Of a DNA stretch of 64,000 nt, positions 36,770 through 46,108 are shown piece by piece. A program made the translations under genes and the position numbers. Origin of the DNA: Tectiglobus sp965223355 (lineage in GTDB: Bacteria > Pseudomonadota > Alphaproteobacteria > Rhizobiales > Hyphomicrobiaceae); contig CBDCWE010000003.1 in assembly GCA_965223355.1 (NCBI GenBank), positions 1,302,001-1,366,000 on the forward strand. Reading direction: 5' to 3'. The notes below the pieces were generated by a model that saw nothing but the letters and a program-made list of their open reading frames with translations, ran no database searches and was not told the DNA's origin. Numbering within the stretch: the stretch's first letter is position 1; every line of letters begins with the position of its first letter.

Positions 36770-37074
36770 CCTCATGGGGTCAGGTTGCATTGTGGCAAAC
36801 CCAACGTGTTCCATCGGCCGCATGTGCCCGTGGCCCGGTGCTGTGGACGGCTTACGCGTTACCGGCACTCCGCCTGCCCGCAGCCCCTACCGCTCCTAAA
36901 CCACACGCTGAGACGTGAACTTGAACGACCCGTTCTCCAATTCCACCCAGGAAAACATCGTCCCCGTCGACGCATCGCCGCCGCGCATCGCTATTGCCTG
37001 GACCGATGATATGATGTCTCGGCACTACAGAACCTATCCGCAAACCGCCATCACCGGACTTTTTCATCAGCCTG
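36770..37074. other. Spacer between IS256 remnant and the PilZ gene
   Basis: No gene is supported. It marks the return to chromosomal DNA after the accessory region that starts at tRNA-Arg. Confidence 0.4.
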
Positions 37075-39954
37075 CTAAAGGGATGCGGAGGTGCGCCGTT
37101 TTTTGCGTGAGTGCTTCATGCGTTGGGATTTCTCGTCGGTCGGCTCGCCGCCAGCCGCTGTTTTGGGTGCACGCCGCTTTGGCTGGTCGACGTGCGTTTC
37201 CATTCGGCCGACGTACGTCAGACCGCATGTCGTGCCTTGCAGCCACACAACCTCGCAGGAAACCGTGTTGGTTTCCCACGGCGTTTTGAACGTCAACGTG
37301 AGACCATCACCGACGACCGGCATACCGATTGCCGCATTGTACTTGTCCGGAACGATATCGATCTTGGCCCCACCCACGGACTTGTCGACAATCGTGCATT
37401 CCAACACCGTCAGTTCGGTGTCCTTTTGAATGCTGCCTTTGATGCTGGTCGCGATACGTTCGTCCTGCCGGTCGATTTTACGCGAAGATTTGCGTTTGGT
37501 CTGGTCATGATCGGCAGGTTGCCGATCCTTTGACTTCTTGTCGGCATTGACAAAGACCGATTTGTCGGCGGCAAAGCGCAGGTCGGCCGCCTCCCCGGGA
37601 TTTGACTTTTCAACGTTACCAGCATGCGAGCGCAACGCGCGTTGCACTTCCTCCAGCGCAGCTTTCGTTGCTTGCAACTCGCTTTCGGCTTGCTCCGCCG
37701 CCTCCAAGGCCGTGTCGCGCTCGGTTTCAACGGCCAGCCGCATGATCTGCTCGCGTGTAACAGCCGCCTCAAATCGGTCGGCGCGCTTGGCGTGGTCGGC
37801 AATCTCCTGCTCGAACTCCGCGATCTGGTCTGCGGTCGGCTGTTGGGATCGATCCGTTGTATTTTGCGCATCCTCGAGCCGGTCCTGAGCGATCCGGCGC
37901 GCTGAACGCTCTTGCTCGATTTCCGATTCGGCCTCTGCCAGGCGTTCACGCCAGCTCTCGATTTCGTTCACGAGCGATGCTTCACGCTCGATCACGGTGG
38001 CCAGTTCGGTTTCGAGTTTGGGTCGGGCTTCGAGCTGGGTTTGAAGTTCATCTGCACGGTCGATTGCGCCGTCGCGTTGGGCAAGCGCGCTTTCGAGAGC
38101 CGAGCGTTCGTCGGCAAGCTGCGCTTCCAGCGCGGCGATCCGCGCCGCCAGTGCGGCATCTGAACTATTGGCCACCTGGTTTGCTTTCGCGAGTTGGGCG
38201 ATGGCGCTTTGGTGTGCCGATTGCTCGTCGGCAAGTTCCATTGTGAGATGGTGAACGCAGGACTCGAGCCTGCTTGCCTCGTTGCTCGCTTCGCTTTCAT
38301 GCTCGCCGTGCCTGTTGCCCAGAAGATCGTGAGCCTGTTGCAGATGAGCGAGCTCCGCTTGGGTTTGTTCGATTGCCTGCCTCGCTTCGGCAAGCTCGGC
38401 CACGACCTCCTGGTGACCCGCCCTTTCATCGGCCAATTCGCGCGTCAACGATGCCAGTTGCCGTTCGAGCCTTTCGTTTTCAACGGCGATGGCGGCTTCG
38501 TTGCCGGCGGCCTCATGACCGTCAAGGGCCTTCGCATCTATGGCGTCCTGAAGTTCTGCCAGTTCGGTCTTGGCCGCTTCGGCTTGCGCCCGGGCAAGCG
38601 ACAATTCTTCACGTGCGACCGCAGCTTCGCGGCCGTGCTCCGAAACGGAATGTTCGAGTTGGTCGACCCGATCTTGTAACTCGGCTTCGAGCCGTGAATG
38701 GGTTTCACGCTGCGCTGCGATTTCGCCTTCAAGACTAGCGACCACCGTTTCAAGATCCGCTGCCTTTTGTTCCAGCGAGGCAATTACATCTGCGGACGAA
38801 TCCTTGTTTGCCGACAAGACTGTTGCCCGTTCCTGTTCAAGTTCCTTCTCAAGCTGCAAGCGCAACGCCTGCTCGCGTGAGACGGCAGCTTCCAATTGCT
38901 CTGCACGCCAGCTGAGCTGGCTGATTTGGTCGAGCGCATCCGCCAGCTCGTCGCGAGTTGTCGATGCCGTGTCTGTAGTGTCCTGTCGGACTGCGGCCAG
39001 TTTGTTTTCGGCGTCCTGGTGCCGGCTCTGTTGTCGCTCGACTTCGGCTTCGAGATCGGCCGCCGTGGTCTCCAGCTGCTCAAAGGCTTGATGATCGACA
39101 GCGGCACTGCGCAAAGCCTCGGCTGCCTCAATCGCCTGCTCGAGATGGTCTTCCATGTCGGCGCGATCGGACCGTTCATCTTCAAGTTCCGCCTCCAGAT
39201 CGGCCACACGCGAAGTCAGAGCGGCGAGCTTGTTGTTGTTGTTATTGTTGCCGTCGCCATCTCCGTCACCGGTGCCGTTAGGCGCACGTCTTTGTTCGGG
39301 GGGCGTCGGGCCGGCCACAGCACTGGCCTCGAATTGCTTCAACCGGGCGCGCAGTTCATCGACTTCTTCAAGCGCTCGGAACTTGCTTTGTTCTGTCTCT
39401 TCCAGCAACAACAGCGCTTCATCCAAGAGGCTGAGGTCTTGCTGCGGACCCGTTTCGTCGGCGGATCGGTCAACATCGATGTCATGATCGATGTTATGCT
39501 CGCGCGCGGCCGCTGTTTCGCTTGTCGAGCCGGTCGGCTGGTCATTCCGGTTGTCAGGACGGCGGCGCCGTACAACGCCGGAGACCGAGGAAGCCTCAAT
39601 CGTCGCGTCATCGCCAACCGCTTGTCTATGATTTGCAGCTTGGTTTGACGTTGCGGCTTGGTTTGACGTTGCGGCAATGGCAGGATCTTGGTTGGCCTGC
39701 TCGACAAAGGAGGTGTCAATAACGACGCGGCGCGGCTTGGGCTTGTAGGACCTGCGCACGCTCTCGGCCGTCTCAACGATGTTGTTGAGCCGAGCCGCCA
39801 GTTTCTTCTTTCGTCGCCACCAAAGCAATGCCTGAAACCCCGGGACCAAACCGCCTAGTCCACGTTGTTTATAACGCGGTAGTGCTAAGTGGAGATTAAA
39901 ATCAACCTTCGGTCTTGTTACCAAAATGTTAAAACAAGGCAAGGATTGCTCCAA
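37075..39954 (-). CDS. Very long coiled-coil protein with C-terminal PilZ domain
   Basis: This 959-residue protein has an N-terminal hydrophobic/basic patch (FQALLWWRRKKKLAARL near residue 41), an acidic, low-complexity linker with poly-Asn (about 230-236), then roughly 550 residues of heptad-rich coiled coil dense in Glu, Ala, Gln and Arg. A PilZ domain follows from about residue 825 with both c-di-GMP-binding signatures: RQDER (RxxxR) and DKSVGG (DxSxxG). A basic tail (KHSRKKRRTSASL) ends it. A structural or polar scaffold controlled by c-di-GMP is a reasonable inference. The start is uncertain, since few alternative Met codons exist. Confidence 0.8.
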   Translation of the reverse strand: MEQSLPCFNILVTRPKVDFNLHLALPRYKQRGLGGLVPGFQALLWWRRKKKLAARLNNIVETAESVRRSYKPKPRRVVIDTSFVEQANQDPAIAATSNQAATSNQAANHRQAVGDDATIEASSVSGVVRRRRPDNRNDQPTGSTSETAAAREHNIDHDIDVDRSADETGPQQDLSLLDEALLLLEETEQSKFRALEEVDELRARLKQFEASAVAGPTPPEQRRAPNGTGDGDGDGNNNNNNKLAALTSRVADLEAELEDERSDRADMEDHLEQAIEAAEALRSAAVDHQAFEQLETTAADLEAEVERQQSRHQDAENKLAAVRQDTTDTASTTRDELADALDQISQLSWRAEQLEAAVSREQALRLQLEKELEQERATVLSANKDSSADVIASLEQKAADLETVVASLEGEIAAQRETHSRLEAELQDRVDQLEHSVSEHGREAAVAREELSLARAQAEAAKTELAELQDAIDAKALDGHEAAGNEAAIAVENERLERQLASLTRELADERAGHQEVVAELAEARQAIEQTQAELAHLQQAHDLLGNRHGEHESEASNEASRLESCVHHLTMELADEQSAHQSAIAQLAKANQVANSSDAALAARIAALEAQLADERSALESALAQRDGAIDRADELQTQLEARPKLETELATVIEREASLVNEIESWRERLAEAESEIEQERSARRIAQDRLEDAQNTTDRSQQPTADQIAEFEQEIADHAKRADRFEAAVTREQIMRLAVETERDTALEAAEQAESELQATKAALEEVQRALRSHAGNVEKSNPGEAADLRFAADKSVFVNADKKSKDRQPADHDQTKRKSSRKIDRQDERIATSIKGSIQKDTELTVLECTIVDKSVGGAKIDIVPDKYNAAIGMPVVGDGLTLTFKTPWETNTVSCEVVWLQGTTCGLTYVGRMETHVDQPKRRAPKTAAGGEPTDEKSQRMKHSRKKRRTSASL

Positions 39955-40192
39955 ATTTGAACGGATTTGAATGATCGCGTTTTGAAATCAAACATTGGTT
40001 TACTTATGTCGCGACGCGAATTCATATATTCCGATCTAAGTAAAATCATGCTACTGTACATATTTGAAGCGCTGGGCCGTTGATAATGCGATTGTGCGGT
40101 CATCGCGCCATAGAGCGGGCGGGCGGGACAATTCCTGCTAACAGTAAAGTGTGACCAGAGCTCAGTCAGTCAGGTCATAGCGGGGTCGACAG
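39955..40192. promoter_or_regulatory. AT-rich divergent promoter region
   Basis: A stretch of clearly lower GC between the leftward PilZ gene and the rightward membrane gene, with several TATAAT/TTGACA-like fragments (for example CATATATTCC). Both promoters are expected here; none can be assigned with confidence. Confidence 0.4.
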
Positions 40193-41098
40193 GTGGTAAC
40201 GCGGGATCAGAAGCACACGAAGCTGCCGGTTGTTCGCAGCATTCGCGAAGCATTCTGGCTGGTTTGGCAAAACCGGTGGCAGGCCTTGGCCATTATATGG
40301 TTGTGGCTGCTGATCGTGATCATGGCGAAGATTGCGGTGGTGATGCTGTTTTGGCAACCAAATCAAACCGATTTGTTTGCGTGGACACCCCATGGCATCG
40401 GCACTTGGTCGACCGAAGTCGTCTATTTATTCGCCAGCTGCTCGGTTGCCGTTGCCTGGCATCGCATAATCCTCACCAACGCGGTCCCGGCGCACCGGAG
40501 CTATTTGGGTTTCGACCGACGCATAGGGTACTACTTTCTCATTTCGTTGCTGATCTATCTCTTTGCTATCGCGGTAGTCGTCTTGGTTGATGCGATGAGC
40601 TTCAACCTGTTGAGCACGGAAGAGGCAACGCGCCAACCCGCCGAGATAAGCGAGCCGCAATCCGGTCAACCTGAGGAGGACGACAGCTTCCAGCAGATGG
40701 TTTGGTTGTTTATGCCGTTTGCTGTGGCCCTGTTGGCGGTGGCGTTCTTCGTGCCCTGTGCGCTGGTATCCTATGTGCCGGTGCGCTTGTTGCTGCTGTT
40801 GCCCGCCATCGCCGTGCGCGACGAGGTTCCCCTGATCCGCGAGGCTTGGCGATATACGAGGGGCAACTTTTGGCGCATTTACCTCGGTGTCTATGTTATT
40901 GTTTTGATCAGCTTGACGACCGCGGTCATTGCCATGAGCGCGCTCTACCTTGGCGGCTTTAGCGAAGATAAGTTTCAGCATGACATGATTATTGAGGTCA
41001 TCGCGCTGGTGATCACCTTCCCGGCTGAACTCCTGGCGATAGGATTTGTATCGATCGCCTATCGCGAGTTGGTCGGCACGACGGCGTTTCAGGGTTAG
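40193..41098 (+). CDS. Polytopic membrane protein, unknown function
   Basis: This 301-residue protein has about six membrane helices (around 28-56, 76-92, 112-134, 166-190, 195-215, 235-290) and a cytoplasmic acidic loop with EATRQPAEISEPQSGQPEED. The segment VRDEVPLIREAWRYTRGNFW recalls the DUF-type domain found before glycerophosphodiesterase domains and in YciC-like proteins, but no catalytic residues are seen. The start is a GTG at 40193 without a strong ribosome site. It may share a region with the VWA gene but lies 230 bases from it. Confidence 0.72.
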   Translation: MVTRDQKHTKLPVVRSIREAFWLVWQNRWQALAIIWLWLLIVIMAKIAVVMLFWQPNQTDLFAWTPHGIGTWSTEVVYLFASCSVAVAWHRIILTNAVPAHRSYLGFDRRIGYYFLISLLIYLFAIAVVVLVDAMSFNLLSTEEATRQPAEISEPQSGQPEEDDSFQQMVWLFMPFAVALLAVAFFVPCALVSYVPVRLLLLLPAIAVRDEVPLIREAWRYTRGNFWRIYLGVYVIVLISLTTAVIAMSALYLGGFSEDKFQHDMIIEVIALVITFPAELLAIGFVSIAYRELVGTTAFQG

Positions 41099-41328
41099 CC
41101 GGAACCATCTCGCACGCCCACCCGGCCACCCAACGGCCATGATCGCACCTGTGGTTGGGAGCCGGAGATCGAGTTAGCCGCCCCGCACAAACCAACAAAC
41201 TCTATTGACTTTCCCGCCCGTGAATTGCCCAGTGTTTGCAAGAATTTGCACATGATTGGCACCTAACCTCCGTTCTGAGAATTTGCGCGCAGGTTAAAGC
41301 CGAAGCGGCGGATTGTAAGGACCAAATA

Positions 41329-42066
41329 ATGCGACCGAAGCGATCGACAGCAAATCAGCTTGTATTCCGTTTGTTGGCATGGACGTCGATGGTCTTGGGG
41401 CCGGTGCCGGGCCTCGGGACGACCTTTGCAAGCGCCTGCCAGGAGAATGCGATGCTGGTATTTGATGCCTCCGGCTCGATGAGGGCGTTCCACGACGGCA
41501 TGACGAAAATCGATACCGCCCGCAAGGCCGCCGGCGATGTCCTGCCCGCCATCACCCGGCGCCGGCCAACCGGCCTCATCACCTACGGCGGCGAACGCGG
41601 CCCGTCCTGCGTCGATGTCAGCCTCAAGCTCCCGCCGATGGTCGACAGCGGCGAATTGATCCTGGCCGAACTGCGGTTGATGGAACCGCGCGGCCAGACA
41701 CCGTTATCGGATGCTGTCATCCTCGCAGCGCAGACCCTGAAAGGTCTCGGCCAGCCGGGCGTTATCGTTTTGGTCACCGACGGCCTGGAAAATTGTGGCT
41801 ACAACGCGTGCGTCGTCGGCCGCAAGATCCGCGCCGAAGCCCCCAACATTCGTGTCCACGTCATCGGCTTTCATCTCAGTCATGCCACCGAAAACCGGAT
41901 AGCGTGTCTGGCGCGGGCGACGGACGGTACCTACACCGTGACGCATTCGCTCGAGACACTGCGTGATGCCTTGCGCGACACCCTGAGCTGTCCGCGCGTC
42001 TCTCGCTCGTTGCCCGCGCGCAGCGGTCGCCAATTGGCCAAACTCGCCTCGGTGTTGCAGAAGTAG
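41329..42066 (+). CDS. Secreted von Willebrand factor type A domain protein
   Basis: This 245-residue protein has an N-terminal signal peptide (hydrophobic core about 13-34, TTFASA) and a VWA domain beginning at MLVFDASGSM. The MIDAS metal site is complete: D46-x-S48-x-S50, a Thr in PRGQTPLSDA and an Asp in LVTDGLENCGY. Such domains bind partner proteins through Mg2+ and here would act in the periplasm or on the surface. GTAAGGA precedes the ATG at 41329, chosen over an upstream start because it opens the signal peptide. No partner gene is obvious. Confidence 0.86.
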   Translation: MRPKRSTANQLVFRLLAWTSMVLGPVPGLGTTFASACQENAMLVFDASGSMRAFHDGMTKIDTARKAAGDVLPAITRRRPTGLITYGGERGPSCVDVSLKLPPMVDSGELILAELRLMEPRGQTPLSDAVILAAQTLKGLGQPGVIVLVTDGLENCGYNACVVGRKIRAEAPNIRVHVIGFHLSHATENRIACLARATDGTYTVTHSLETLRDALRDTLSCPRVSRSLPARSGRQLAKLASVLQK

Positions 42067-42133
42067 CGGCCGATCCCGCGAGCGAAGCCTTACGAATTTG
42101 TGCACCCACATTGGCCCAGCACGGGCAAATGAC

Positions 42134-42273
42134 GTTAGAGCAACCTGCCTTTATTCAGAATCGGAACGATCCCGAATAAAGGCAGAAAGTTGCTCGCCTC
42201 TAAAGTGGCGATCATCTTTGTGCTTTAAGTTGGAACCGCAATAGCGGTTCCAACTTAAAGCACGATGATCTAT
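42134..42273 (+). repeat. Element A, copy 5 (full length)
   Basis: Both palindromes are present, bounded by TTAG on the left and CTA on the right, so the terminal CTAG has degraded. It lies between the VWA gene and the SDR gene. Confidence 0.85.
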
Positions 42274-42343
42274 CCTTTCAGGCGCGCGATTTGACAGCGC
42301 CAGCTGTGGCACTCAGATCCGGCGCTGAAAGGATGCAAAAACC

Positions 42344-43090
42344 ATGGGCAAAGTCCTTGTCGTAACCGGCGCCAGCCGCGGCATCGGCGCAGCAACTGCG
42401 CGTTTGGCCGGTCGCCGCGGCTTTGACGTCGCGGTGAACTACCATTCCAACGGCGTGGCGGCCCAGTCCGTCGTCGCAGCCATTGAAAGTGCCGGTGGCA
42501 AGGCCATTGCGGTGCAGGCCGACGTCTCGAGCGATGACGGTGCCACACACCTATTTGAAACCGTGGACCGCGAACTCGGCCGGCTCGATGCCTTGTTTGC
42601 CAACGCCGGTACCCTGACGACCTATCGTCCCATACAGGACATCCGCGTCGATGAAATCGAACACATCTGGCGCGGCAACATCACCAGTCAGTTCCTGTGT
42701 GTGCGCGAAGCGGCCAAACGCATGTCCACCAAATCCGGAGGCCACGGCGGCAGCATCGTTATCAATTCCTCGGCGGCGGCGCGCATTGGCGGTGCCCACG
42801 GTATGCTTGCCTACGCTGCATCGAAAGGCGCTAGCGACACGTTCGCCACCGGCCTCGCAATCGAGCTGGGTCCACAGGGCATCAGGGTCAATGCCGTCAG
42901 ACCCGGACTGATCGAGACAACGCTGCACGATCTAACCGGCGACCCCAATCGGCTCGACAACCTGGTCGGCGGCGTGCCGATGGGCCGGACCGGATCGGCA
43001 GAGGAAGTCGGCGAGGCCGTGCTCTGGTTGATGTCCGACGCCGCAAGCTATATCAGCGGTACACATGTCGACGTGACCGGTGCACGCTAG
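42344..43090 (+). CDS. Short-chain dehydrogenase/reductase (SDR)
   Basis: This 248-residue classical SDR has the NADP-type loop TGASRGIG (8-15), the NAG motif, catalytic Ser in NSSAAARIG and Tyr-x-x-x-Lys in YAASKGASD. Basic residues after the second strand (NYHSNG) fit NADP(H) preference. The tail YISGTHVDVTGAR is family-typical. The stop TAG is provided by the CTAG at the start of an Element A half copy. Substrate unknown; the family includes sugar, steroid and acyl reductases. Confidence 0.9.
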   Translation: MGKVLVVTGASRGIGAATARLAGRRGFDVAVNYHSNGVAAQSVVAAIESAGGKAIAVQADVSSDDGATHLFETVDRELGRLDALFANAGTLTTYRPIQDIRVDEIEHIWRGNITSQFLCVREAAKRMSTKSGGHGGSIVINSSAAARIGGAHGMLAYAASKGASDTFATGLAIELGPQGIRVNAVRPGLIETTLHDLTGDPNRLDNLVGGVPMGRTGSAEEVGEAVLWLMSDAASYISGTHVDVTGAR

Positions 43091-43168
43091 AGCAACCTGC
43101 CATTATTCGGAATCGGAACGATCCCGAATAATGGCTGAAAGTTGCTCGCCTCTAAAGTGGCGATCAGG
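43086..43168 (+). repeat. Element A, half copy
   Basis: Only the GAGCAACCTGCC/GGCTGAAAGTTGCTC palindrome and spacer remain, as at 10900. The left CTAG is used as the SDR stop codon. The stem carries paired changes relative to other copies (CCATTATTCGG with CCGAATAATGG), again preserving pairing. Confidence 0.8.
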
Positions 43169-43352
43169 GCGCCGGCCCATCGGCGGCGTTGGACGGGGCA
43201 ACCCTGTGACACCGTGCGCTTGTCGCCGTTCGCCTTGCCGAGTGGCGCTTCGGGCGCGATGATGATCCGCGTGCCGGTAACATGATCGGGCTGGACGGAT
43301 AAGCAACCAAGGGCGCGGGTCGTTTGCGCCAACATGGAGGCCAGACGAAACG

Positions 43353-43859
43353 ATGTTTGAAGTTCAAAAATCGAACGCCGTTGATACATGGCGCGTCTAT
43401 CTGTCCGGTGAGATCCACACCGATTGGCGCGACCAGATCGAAGTTGCCGCATTCGAAGCGGCATTGCCGGTGACCTTTTCAGCGCCGGTAACAAATCACG
43501 GCTTCAGCGATGATTGCGGGGTCGAAATCCTAGGCGCCGAGCCGGACAAATTCTGGCACGACCACAAGGGCGCGCAAATCAATGCCATCCGCACGCGCAC
43601 GATGATTGAAAAGGCCGATGTCGTCATTGTCCGCTTCGGCGACAAGTACAGGCAGTGGAATGCGGCCTTCGATGCCGGGTTTGCGGCCGCTCTCGGCAAG
43701 CCCTTGATCATCATGCACCAGCCTGACCACGCCCATGCCCTGAAGGAAGTCGATGCGGCCGCGCTTGCCGTCGTCGAGACGACAGAACAGATCATTGCCA
43801 TTTTGCGGTATGTGATCCGCGGCGAACTGGGCCCCCCCGCCCACACCGCCGCGAAATGA
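43353..43859 (+). CDS. ytoQ: YtoQ-family protein (nucleoside deoxyribosyltransferase-like)
   Basis: This 168-residue protein matches the YtoQ family, related to the nucleoside 2-deoxyribosyltransferase fold; its reaction is unproven. Characteristic segments are WRVYLSGEIHTDWRDQI, SAPVTNHGFSDDCGVEILG, ADVVIVRFGDKYRQWNAAFD (with a putative active-site Asp/Glu region) and GKPLIIMHQPDHAHALKEVD. It overlaps or abuts the DUF1737 gene downstream. The match is strong over the full length, but the function is inferred only at fold level. Confidence 0.85.
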   Translation: MFEVQKSNAVDTWRVYLSGEIHTDWRDQIEVAAFEAALPVTFSAPVTNHGFSDDCGVEILGAEPDKFWHDHKGAQINAIRTRTMIEKADVVIVRFGDKYRQWNAAFDAGFAAALGKPLIIMHQPDHAHALKEVDAAALAVVETTEQIIAILRYVIRGELGPPAHTAAK

Positions 43860-43897
43860 GACGAGCGAGAATGAAACGAGCGAGAGAGAACCCCGCC

Positions 43898-44104
43898 ATG
43901 ACAGCCTACCGCCTGCTCACCGGTCAAGACGATGCAGCCTTCTGCCACCGCGTGACGGAGGCTCTTAATCGCGGCTGGCAGCTGCATGGTTCGCCGGTGC
44001 TGACCTATGATGTCGGCAAGCAGGCGATCATCTGTGCCCAAGCTGTGACGAAAGAGATCCCCGAGCGCCAATACGATCCATCGATCAAGTTGGGCGGGAT
44101 GTGA
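43898..44104 (+). CDS. DUF1737-domain small protein
   Basis: This 68-residue protein has the DUF1737 pattern YRLLTGQDDAAFCHRVTEAL then GWQLHGSPVLTYD and a Cys-containing strand CAQAVTKEI. The family has unknown function and is often fused to or encoded beside other small proteins. The ATG at 43898 is chosen for its family start and the GAGAGAGAA ribosome site; an upstream ATG at 43856 would overlap ytoQ. Probably an operon with ytoQ. Confidence 0.83.
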   Translation: MTAYRLLTGQDDAAFCHRVTEALNRGWQLHGSPVLTYDVGKQAIICAQAVTKEIPERQYDPSIKLGGM

Positions 44105-44261
44105 CGGAATTGGTGCACGAGGCAGTCTAATCGCGCATACTACAAACCATGAGTTTGGAGCTCGCCGGCGAACAATCGATCCGGGTGCGTTGATCAGATC
44201 GCCCACGACGTAAGGCCAGGATCACGGTTCGCCTGCGCTTGCCGGGTCAGGGATCAAGCCC

Positions 44262-45320
44262 ATGAAAATGTATTTCTCACGTGAACAGTTAAAGCATGAC
44301 CCGCAACAGTTCATGGCCGCCGGCCGGATTGTTGCTCCCTTCGAAGTGCCCGAACGCGCCGAGCGCCTTGCGTCGGGCCTGTCACACCTGGGCCTTGAGC
44401 TTTGCGAACCGTGCGACCACGGCCGCGGTCCAATTCTGTCCGTTCACTCCGACCACTATGTCACGTTTCTTGAGACCGCACATCGCCGCTTCCAGGAACT
44501 GCCCAACGCCGGACCGGAGGTTCTGCCCAACGTCCACCCGCATTTGAGCGCGCATCCGGGCCTTGGCCCGCGCGAACGCCCGCGCCCCAGCAGTGTGGTC
44601 GGCCAGGCCGGCTGGTATATGGGTGACCTTGCATGCGCGCTTGGCTCGGGCACGTGGCAGGCGGCCTACGACAGCGCCCAGGCGGCTGCATCAGCCGCGC
44701 ACGATCTCGTTCAAGGCGCCGAGGAGGCTCTCGCGCTGTGCCGCCCCCCGGGCCACCATGCCTACCAGGATCGCGCCTCCGGTTTCTGCTTCTTGAACAA
44801 TGCCGCGATCGCCGCCGAAATCCTGTTGCAGCGTTTCAAACGGATTGGCATCATTGACTTTGATACGCATCATGGTGACGGCACCCAGGCCATATTCTAT
44901 CAGCGCTCAGACGTCTTTTATGCCTCCGCGCATACGACGCCGCGCGAGTACTATCCCTTCTATTTCGGCTACGAAGACGAAGTCGGGTTCGGTGAAGGCG
45001 ACAAATCCAATCTCAACATACCCCTGCCCGTCGGCGCCGATGATGAAGCATTTGTCGAGGCCAATCAAAAGTTGATCGTGGCGGTCTTGGCAGCCGAGGT
45101 CGACGCACTGGTGCTCTCGGCCGGATGGGATGCCCACCGCGATGACCCACTGTCCAAGCTCGATGTATCGCACGATGCATTTCGCCGGCTCGGACGTTTG
45201 TTGGGTGAAGTGCCGTTACCTACCGTCATCGTCCAGGAAGGCGGTTATTCGCTTGCCGCGATTGAGAGCGTGGCACCCTTGTTCATCAGTGAATTTCTGG
45301 ATGAGCGTAAACCGAGCTGA
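44262..45320 (+). CDS. Histone-deacetylase-family amidohydrolase (acetylpolyamine amidohydrolase-like)
   Basis: This 352-residue zinc hydrolase of the class II histone deacetylase/acetoin utilisation/APAH superfamily removes acetyl groups from amines. The catalytic-site motifs are all present: CRPPGHHA (His dyad), GIIDFDTHHGDGTQ (zinc-ligand Asp and His) and LVLSAGWDAHRDDPL (third ligand Asp). QEGGYSLAAI near the end carries the active-site Tyr. A bacterial acetylpolyamine or other acetylated-amine substrate is most likely. An SDR gene follows after 26 bases, suggesting a shared transcript. Confidence 0.9.
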   Translation: MKMYFSREQLKHDPQQFMAAGRIVAPFEVPERAERLASGLSHLGLELCEPCDHGRGPILSVHSDHYVTFLETAHRRFQELPNAGPEVLPNVHPHLSAHPGLGPRERPRPSSVVGQAGWYMGDLACALGSGTWQAAYDSAQAAASAAHDLVQGAEEALALCRPPGHHAYQDRASGFCFLNNAAIAAEILLQRFKRIGIIDFDTHHGDGTQAIFYQRSDVFYASAHTTPREYYPFYFGYEDEVGFGEGDKSNLNIPLPVGADDEAFVEANQKLIVAVLAAEVDALVLSAGWDAHRDDPLSKLDVSHDAFRRLGRLLGEVPLPTVIVQEGGYSLAAIESVAPLFISEFLDERKPS

Positions 45321-45346
45321 GCCACGAACCCGGTGAGGGATAAGAC

Positions 45347-46108
45347 ATGACAGGTAAGCTGGCGGACAAAGTTGCCATTGTGACAGGTGCAGCGCACGGC
45401 ATCGGTGCCGCCATTGCCGAGCGTTTCGGCAAGGAAGGCGCAAAGGTCGTCGTTGCAGATATCGACATTGCCGCTGCCGAAGCAACCGCCAGGCGTATCG
45501 ATGGGAACGGTGGATCAGCCGTTGCGGTGCCCGCCGACGTCCGCCAGCGCGGCGACGTCGAAAACCTTATCACAAAGGCAGTCGAGACCTACCAACGCCT
45601 CGACATCCAGGTCTCCAATGCCGGCATCACGGACCGCGCGCCGTTTCTTGAGATGACCGATGATCTCTGGGAACGCGTGCTCAAGACCAACATCTACGGC
45701 GCATTCTACTGTGGCCAGCTCGCCGCCAGGCAGATGGTGGCGCAGGGCCAGGGCGGGCGCATTGTTCATGTTGCATCCAACTCCGGCATTTTTGGTGGGC
45801 GCGGGCGGGCGGCCTACGGTGCGAGCAAGGCGGGGCTCATAAACCTTACGCAGACCATGGCAATCGAGCTTGCCGAACATGGCATTCTCGTCAATGCCGT
45901 CGCACCTGGCGCGACGAAAACCAGAATAACGGCGGGCGCCACGCCACCGGCAACGGTGATGGCGCGCATGCCGCTGCGCCGCTACGGGAAACCGGAAGAA
46001 ATTGCGGCGCTGGCAGCCTTTCTAGCATCGGACGAGTGCTCGTTCACGACCGGCCATGTCTATTGTGCCGATGGCGGTTTCACCGTCGCGGGTGTGATGG
46101 AGGGGTAG
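45347..46108 (+). CDS. Short-chain dehydrogenase/reductase (SDR)
   Basis: This 253-residue classical SDR has TGAAHGIG (14-21), the NAG motif (SNAGITD), catalytic Ser in VASNSGIFGG and Tyr-x-x-x-Lys in YGASKAGLI. An acidic residue after the second strand (VVADIDIAAAE) predicts NAD(H) preference, unlike the SDR at 42344. The tail HVYCADGGFTVAG is typical. Close linkage with the deacetylase suggests a shared pathway. Confidence 0.9.
   Translation: MTGKLADKVAIVTGAAHGIGAAIAERFGKEGAKVVVADIDIAAAEATARRIDGNGGSAVAVPADVRQRGDVENLITKAVETYQRLDIQVSNAGITDRAPFLEMTDDLWERVLKTNIYGAFYCGQLAARQMVAQGQGGRIVHVASNSGIFGGRGRAAYGASKAGLINLTQTMAIELAEHGILVNAVAPGATKTRITAGATPPATVMARMPLRRYGKPEEIAALAAFLASDECSFTTGHVYCADGGFTVAGVMEG

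Noticed and set aside
38896..39648. Plus-strand frame opposite the coiled-coil PilZ gene
   Set aside because: Reverse shadow of heptad repeats; the minus-strand reading has coherent coiled coil and PilZ motifs.
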